A stretch of DNA of 64,000 bases from Uranotaenia lowii (taxonomy: Eukaryota > Arthropoda > Insecta > Diptera > Culicidae), in contig NC_073691.1 of NCBI RefSeq assembly GCF_029784155.1, forward strand, positions 21,232,006-21,296,005. Reading direction: 5' to 3'. Below the pieces are notes generated by a model, which was given only the letters and a program-made list of their open reading frames with translations, searched no databases and was not told where the DNA came from. Each line of letters begins with the position of its first letter. Position 1 is the stretch's first letter. The position numbers and the translations under genes are program-made. This document shows, one piece after another, positions 58,169 through 64,000 of the stretch.

Positions 58169-59656
58169 GGCCCTTATTCTGCGCCGCGCGTGACGTGATG
58201 ATTGTCACCTCACCTCGAAGTCACCGTGAGATTTGTCACCTTATTCCCAGAGTCGATGTGAGTAAAGTGACAGGAGCTCATTCTCTGCTGAGTGACTGAA
58301 TGAATCCATGTGTCAAATTTGCTCGGTTTGCTTTTATTTTGTTCGCGTTTTCGAAATTTAATATTTAAAATCTAATAAACTAGTGCGAATTCCGGTTCAA
58401 AAAAGGCATCCGTCGAATTAACCGGTGTAAGCAAGCTGCCCAAGCTGCACTTGGAGCTGAGGACCAAAGCGGATGTGAAAAAAAAAGGAAAAACGATACG
58501 GAAAGATACGAAAAATTGATAAATCCGGAAGTCTACGGCAGCGGTCTAGGCCAGTCAGCGCAAAAGTGGATTGATTCAACTTGGAACATCGGTGCCAACA
58601 TTTGAAGCTTTTCAGGTTAGTATAGAAGCATTAATGATTTGATTGCAGATGGCAAAAATATCTTACTGCATTTGAATTGGTTTTGTTTCAGCACTTTATT
58701 TGGTGGTTCTGACAAGAGGAAAAGCGTCACGCTGCTGGGAGGAACCAATTATTTCTCCAGTCTGCTGGGTCCTACCAACATTGCCGCAACAGATTCCAAC
58801 TGGAAGCGCATCAACCGTACCAACATCGGCATTTGTCATTCCGGAAAGACATGAAGAACTATTTCAATACAAAACACATACATTCAGAATTTTTATGGTG
58901 TTTTTTTTATTAAAATTTAGATTTAGTTGGACAGTTCTTTAACAAAAAAAAATTGTTATCAAACCACTAATTAATAGGAGAAAATAAATTTAAAATTAAA
59001 ATATTGGATTCATAGGAAAAAATTTAATTTCAATTGCCACAAGAATTAAAGATTGAAATACAAAACTCTGGTTACATGGGAAAATTTGACGTCTTTTCCA
59101 CATTTATTTTTTATAGAAATGCCTTGTATTAGAATTTGAAGTGAATCATACATGTAATTGGGTTCACATTCAAATGTATCGTATTTAATGCATATTTGAA
59201 GCCATTTTTCGACTAATTTTCTAACTCGTCGCTACCTGAAAAGGTACCGACAATTTGTAATTCAGATTAAAATTAAAGATTTTCCACTAGATATGCGAAT
59301 TTTTTTTCTGATTTTTAGAAGAAAAAAAGTGGTTTTAAATGGAGAAAAAACAATTTTAACAAGCTATTTTTGTTTATTTATATCTATTGTGTTACAATTT
59401 ATTGTTAAAATAAATGCCGCTTTGTTCACGATTTTGCTTAGATTTGTTCTTCGTCGTCACCTGAAAAGGTACCGACAATTGTCACCTAAAATCGTCACCC
59501 GAATGCGACAATCCTCACCCACGGTGACTACGAGAATAGGGTAAGAACTCACAAAGTTCATCCGAAGTGACGTTCCTCACCTAAACCGACTGCTGGAATA
59601 GAGTGACTTGGGTGACTCTACTATCGTCACGTCACTCGAGGCGCAGAATAAGGGCC
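58169..59656. mobile_element. 1.5-kb DNA transposon with GGCCCTTATTCTGCGCC ends
   Basis: Both termini read GGCCCTTATTCTGCGCC inward, then GTGACGTGA and further GTCAC-rich sequence; GTCACC/GGTGAC-type motifs are iterated near both ends. No convincing target duplication (CCT versus TCT). Inside, on the plus strand, AGCTTTTCAG|GTTAGT (58616) and TTTGTTTCAG (58692) look like a spliced pair, and a frame after the acceptor runs to 58942 (WEEPIISPVCWVL in one frame, KRSVTLLGG-like text in another). No transposase is recognised. Confidence 0.65.
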
Positions 59657-61310
59657 TCTATCTATAGGGCATTTCATTTTAATTTTTAGGTAAAGCTTAG
59701 TTCTTTTAGAAATAGCACAGTTACAAATGCGTGTTTCTCAATAACTATTCGTTTGATCGAAATCCTTTCTATGAAGGAAATGAAGGTAATCTTATGATGA
59801 TTCATGAAAAATTTGAAAAAAAAAATCATCGTTTTTCGTAAGAACTTTTTTTTTACTTTACTCTTGGTACCTCCTATCGGCAGGCGCACACTTTTATCAG
59901 TCATGATTTTGATCAGTTTTTCAAACTTATACTTCGTCTAATCTGTATTTAAGGTGGCTCGTTGGGATGAATAAACCCATTGGGCTTAAAATCCTGGAAG
60001 AAAACTGTCCAATACGCAATGAGTACTTTTTACGCATTGCGTTTTATACGACAATTTTCGACCAAAATACAATCTTTGAACCGCAATAACTTTTCTGTTT
60101 CTAATCCAATCGAGTTACAGTCTTCGGGTGAAATATTTGTCTCAACTTAGGCTTTAAGAAAATCAACCATAAAAAACAGTCAGCTAGTGATGAAAAAAGT
60201 TATTGATGAAAAACCAGTATTTTTCGTTCCTTCCGGGCAAAATACCTCAAAATTTTATTCACGTTTGAGACTTAAGCAACCCCTCCCTATGGTCAGATCT
60301 TCCTGAAACTTGGCATGTGACCTTCTGGTAAGCTAATAAATAATTTTGACTTAGAGCGAGTGAGATTTATCATGTTCCATTCTTCCTATACTATGATAAG
60401 TGTACTGCGGTTCGTTAAATTATTAAAAACTCCAAAAATTTCAGTTATGGTAAAGTAGCCATAACTTCTTCAATTTTCAACCGATTTTGATAAATAACCA
60501 CTTAAAATCTTTGTTTTAAATTGATATTCAAGCGCAAAAGAAAATCAGATTTTTTAAATGCTACCATCGAGTCTAAAACTTTCGTTGAAACAAAATTTTC
60601 TCTAAAAAAAATGCGTTTTTTATAATTTTTTTTCTCATAAAGTCACTAATATCAACAATACTGTTAGTCAAACGCAAAAACAGTGTTCAGATGATCGATA
60701 GATAACTTATTCACCTTCAATATGCAAAAGAAGGATTTCAAATTACTGTTATGCCGTCCGAGATATTTTAATCTAAGTACAAGAACTTTTTTAATTTTTT
60801 CGAAATTTCATATTTGGAGCATAACTCAAAAACTGTTCTACTGAGATTTTTTTGAATTTCATTTTTGGATTCAGCGCCCAATTTTACATTGAAATGACCT
60901 TCAGTTTACTGAGTTCAAAAATGCTGTAAACTAGTGTAACCAATGTTTTCGTTTTGATTTTTTTTTTGTTTTTTTTTCCACAGGAGCGGAATCTTGGCAA
61001 ATCAATTTTATACAAAACAACCAGCAAATACATGCTATATTATGCTAGGGAGCTTGCCACGAACAGACATGGTATAGAATTCAATGTAAGACTTGACTTC
61101 CCTGATGACCCTTAACCGTAGTTGTCGATCATGTGCTTCCCTCCAATGCTTGATTTGAACTTTGTGGACATTTTTAATAGTTTTCCACTTTTCCACCACT
61201 CACACACAGTAATTCTTTGAATAATCAACGGTTTTGTCAGCTATCGATTTGATAATAAAGGATTTTAAATGAAACTGTGCAAAATATTTTTTTTACTTTT
61301 ACTCTTAAAG
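59657..61310. other. No gene; contains the second copy of a dispersed repeat
   Basis: 60650-60960 is similar to 54425-54660. The rest is AT-rich and without features I can support. Confidence 0.4.
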
Positions 61311-61637
61311 GTGCATTTACAGTTCTTTCGAACGTGAAAATGAAAATACTTATATTCTTCAAGAGCTCGACTATGCTGCATTTCATGGCTGCGAAACTAG
61401 GTGGAATAGATGCGGAATGGTTGAAAGATCATTTTTGAACTGATTTCCTTGTTCAAAACCCTTTAAAATTGGTTTTATTTCAATTCCCCCGATTTTCACT
61501 GCGGAATATTTTTTCCGCGTTCACTGACATTCAGCTCGAAGTGTAAACGCACTGAGCGAACGTGAAAACGGAAAACGAACAAGAGTGGTGAATATAAATT
61601 CCGCGTTCATTTTCACGTCCGAATGGCAATGTGCATT
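61311..61637. mobile_element. Degenerate inverted-repeat element, relative of the palindrome at 62.35 kb
   Basis: Left end GGTGCATTTACAGTTCTTTC, then GAACGTGAAAATGA. Right end in reverse complement GAATGCACATTGCCATTCGG, then ACGTGAAAATGA. TTTACAGTTCTT and CACTGCGGAATATTTTT also occur in the palindrome at 62.35-62.78 kb, so both probably belong to one family. Confidence 0.4.
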
Positions 61638-62349
61638 CTGAAAATATTTTTCACCGATGACGGAAAAATTGTTTGCTCCAAAAAAATTAGTTTTTAAATT
61701 GCAAGTACATAAGAAGGCAATGAAATGCTTAAAAATACTACGAGTTTGAAATGAGATGCATTAGATAGTTTTTTTTTAATGTTAAAAACTCGCTTGGGCA
61801 TCATTTAATTGTACCCATTGGATGGGAGAGTTTCTCAACGAATAAATGTAAACGAGGATCATGCAAATGGCCAGAGTCCATTGGAATAAAAAAAAATAGA
61901 TCAGCTTTGTTTGTGTGCTTCAGAAAAGGTATGGAAATTCTTGAAATTTTCCAAAAATATATTTTTTAAAGAACTGAAAAGCATTAAAATTATGAGCGAA
62001 AGTAAAGCGATGCATTTAAATTTCATAAAAACTTTTCGAATGTTTCCTTCCTTTCAAAAGTAATTATAATGTCCTTTTTTTAGCTAATTTTTGATCAAGA
62101 ACAAAAAAAATTGGCTATTTTGCAAAAGTTATTCATAACGTTTTTTTCAATAAGTTTTTCAAAAGAAACAAATCGCTAAAGCTAGTTACTCCTTGATCGA
62201 TAAATACTTTTTGAAAGTACTCAAAATTCAAAATTCAAATTTAAATTCATTGTATTCACGGATAAAGACATTTGGATTATTTTTTTTAAATTAATCGTTT
62301 TCAAAGCTTGAAGAAGAACAATAACTATTTTTGTTTCTTTATATACTTC

Positions 62350-62775
62350 TTAAGAAATTTGAATTTAAATTTAAACACCGGTTCAACTAGTATCGATCCA
62401 TTGGATGAATGATCTATCATTTACCGATCGAAACCAATTTCGGTCTATCATTGAACGAACTTGTTGCTAATTTGGGAGATTTGACCGATTTGACATTTCA
62501 CTGCGGAATATTTTTCACTGTGGTGAGTTCACGTTCACGTTCGCGTCCGAGTTCACAAGAACTGTAAACCGGGTTTAATCTCGGTTCTTGTGAACTCGGA
62601 CGCGAACGTGAACGTGAACTCACCACAGTGAAAACATATTCCGCTGTGAAATGTCAAATCGGTTTGTTCAATGACAGGCAGAAATTGGTTTCGATCGGTA
62701 AATGACAGATCATTCAACCAATGTTTTGATCGATACTTATCGAACCGGTGCTCAAATTTAAATTCAAATTTCTCA
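62350..62775. repeat. Large palindrome (about 200-bp arms, 21-bp spacer)
   Basis: Left arm 62350-62562 and right arm 62584-62775 are inverse copies with a few substitutions and one roughly 25-30 bp length difference. The inner ends are exact (TGGTGAGTTCACGTTCACGT onward through GTTCACAAGAAC). The spacer begins TGTAAACCGGG. Transcripts would form a long hairpin. Two head-to-head copies of the family at 61.3 kb, or one foldback element, would explain it. The minus open frame through it is not coding. Confidence 0.85.
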
Positions 62776-63029
62776 AAAAACATATTGCTCTTCTTCATTG
62801 CTCATCGTAAATATCTCAAAAATGCGTGAATTCTAAGTTTTGGAAAAAAAGTCTAAAAAGTGGTTTTCACAGGCAGCAAAATGCTGTCAAAAATTTGAAT
62901 CTCCGATTACTAATAAATGAGCTATTAGCAAAAGAAAGTGTCCCGATTCTAAAAGAACTAAGCTTTAGTATGTATTGCAAAACATTTCAAATTTTTGCAA
63001 TGCCCCGAAAATTCAACTAGCAATTATAA

Positions 63030-63145
63030 AACCTTACCTTAAATTTACCTTTTTGCTAGGTGAATGAAAAAAAGGTAAAATTTACCTCGAAAGAGGGGTG
63101 GAAAAAAAATCACCTCGCAAAAAGGTAAATTTTATCTTTTTTTTT
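63030..63145. repeat. Iterated AAAGGTAAATTT motif
   Basis: AAATTTACCTTTTTG, AAAGGTAAAATTTACCTC and CAAAAAGGTAAATTTTATC follow each other in alternating orientation. This resembles the private-motif ends of the other elements in the window, but the outer boundaries were not determined. Confidence 0.4.
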
Positions 63146-64000
63146 ATTTTTCGTGTAAAATTAATCTGTGTTGGGGCAAATCAGCGATTGATAATTGATT
63201 TTTTTAATTTCACCCTCTCATGTTTAATGTTATTTTTGAGTTACATCAAAAAACGTCAATTCAAGCTGCTCACGCATTTCTAATGTATCAGTAATAAAAC
63301 CACAGAGAACCAGAGAATGGGCCCCGAACAAATATGTGTCGAATCCGTGTGTAAGAATTTGAATCGTCGGCCATTTTAAAACCGTTAAAATTGGCCTAAA
63401 AACAGCACCATCTAGTGGCTCTTAGCTAAGTGACTCAGCTGTTGTTGTCGATTTTTTTTGTCAACAGTTGAGAACACTCAGAACAAAAATAACCCAAAAT
63501 TTACTTCCTGGTCGCACCAAAACAGATTTCAGTTAGTTTTCTTTTTTTGGGGTGTAGAAAAAGTAACATAATGAAATTTGCAGCAGGAACTGTATGCTCT
63601 TTAAACGAAATCTTTTTCTTTTGGCAATGTTGCCTCTTTTGGTACTCGTTTTGTATTGAGCCACTGATTTTTTTTTGAAAAAAAAAGCAACATTATTTAG
63701 TTGTTTAAAGAGAAAGTTCATATAAGATTTTAATTGTGTGTCTGTTTTAATATGAATTATAATTTCAAAAATAGTTCAGTCAATGATGATGCGTTAATTT
63801 ATGATATTCCTCTAATGGATAAACTCCACTTTTTGTTTTGGATCAGATTTTTTCAAATCAAATTTCACTCAGAACGAAGCATTTCAAATCTAATTAAACG
63901 AAAGTATCACCACCCATCTTCGTTCGAACATTGCGAAATTCTTGCATGTAAACATCGCGTCATTTCTACCAGGATAGGACTTCAGTACCAACTTCCGAAA
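63146..64000. other. Right edge, no gene recognised
   Basis: No COQ6 N-terminal exon was found on the minus strand here. The frames at 63533-63721 and near 63870-63960 have no recognisable domain. Confidence 0.4.
63403..63419 (+). promoter_or_regulatory. CTCF-like insulator motif
   Basis: CAGCACCATCTAGTGGC matches the insect CTCF core (GCGCC-C/A-TCTAG-T/C-GGC) except for one base (A for G). It is the only such site noticed. A short match in 64 kb can arise by chance. Confidence 0.35.

Overview
This is a eukaryotic nuclear window, AT-rich, with spliced genes (GT-AG introns) in a sea of transposons. A neuroparsin-type hormone exon, a MADF-BESS gene, COQ6, a copia element whose primer site matches the tRNA-iMet half-molecule, an RTE-type retrotransposon and many TA-flanked MITEs together point to a dipteran, most likely a mosquito (Culicidae). 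The species call is inference; no rRNA or mitochondrial sequence is present. || Layout, left to right. 0-4 kb: a Harbinger-type MITE, a hAT-type MITE with a perfect 8-bp target duplication, and three TA-flanked MITEs with TGGTGGCTCC ends in a decayed tandem duplication. 4.0-4.7 kb: last coding exon of a neuroparsin / ovary ecdysteroidogenic hormone gene (+). 5-24 kb: almost no protein coding. It holds a GC-richer leader-like block (5.3-5.75 kb), a tandem array with a recurrent hairpin (7.45-8.29 kb), a strong single hairpin (10.05 kb), a second tandem array whose hairpin shows paired base changes (14.2-15.2 kb), a small orphan gene (-, 18.9-19.3 kb) and a third diverged tandem array (20.9-22.6 kb). 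23.86-28.34 kb: a structurally complete copia retrotransposon with identical 131-bp LTRs, one 1362-codon ORF and a 5-bp target duplication. 28.3-46 kb: a TTAA-flanked mini-element, a foldback element built on satellite-like repeats, a decayed multi-exon locus, and a 4.4-kb inverted-terminal-repeat element with three smaller elements inside it. || 46.2-55.3 kb: two recognisable genes in convergent orientation. A MADF-BESS regulator (+, two exons) faces the C-terminal half of COQ6 (-, four exons visible). One COQ6 intron has grown to 6.2 kb by accumulating a TA-flanked element and a Tc1/mariner remnant that was itself split by an RTE-type retrotransposon. The other two visible COQ6 introns are only 66-67 bp. 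|| 55.3-64 kb: no gene recognised. It contains several inverted-repeat elements, a 0.4-kb palindrome and one CTCF-like site. The N-terminal half of COQ6 was not found and probably lies beyond the right edge. || Two observations deserve follow-up first: the tandem arrays that preserve hairpins while their sequence drifts (7.45-8.29 and 14.2-15.2 kb), and a recurring element design in which each inverted-repeat element carries its own short motif iterated near its ends; two such elements also contain spliceable, basic reading frames.
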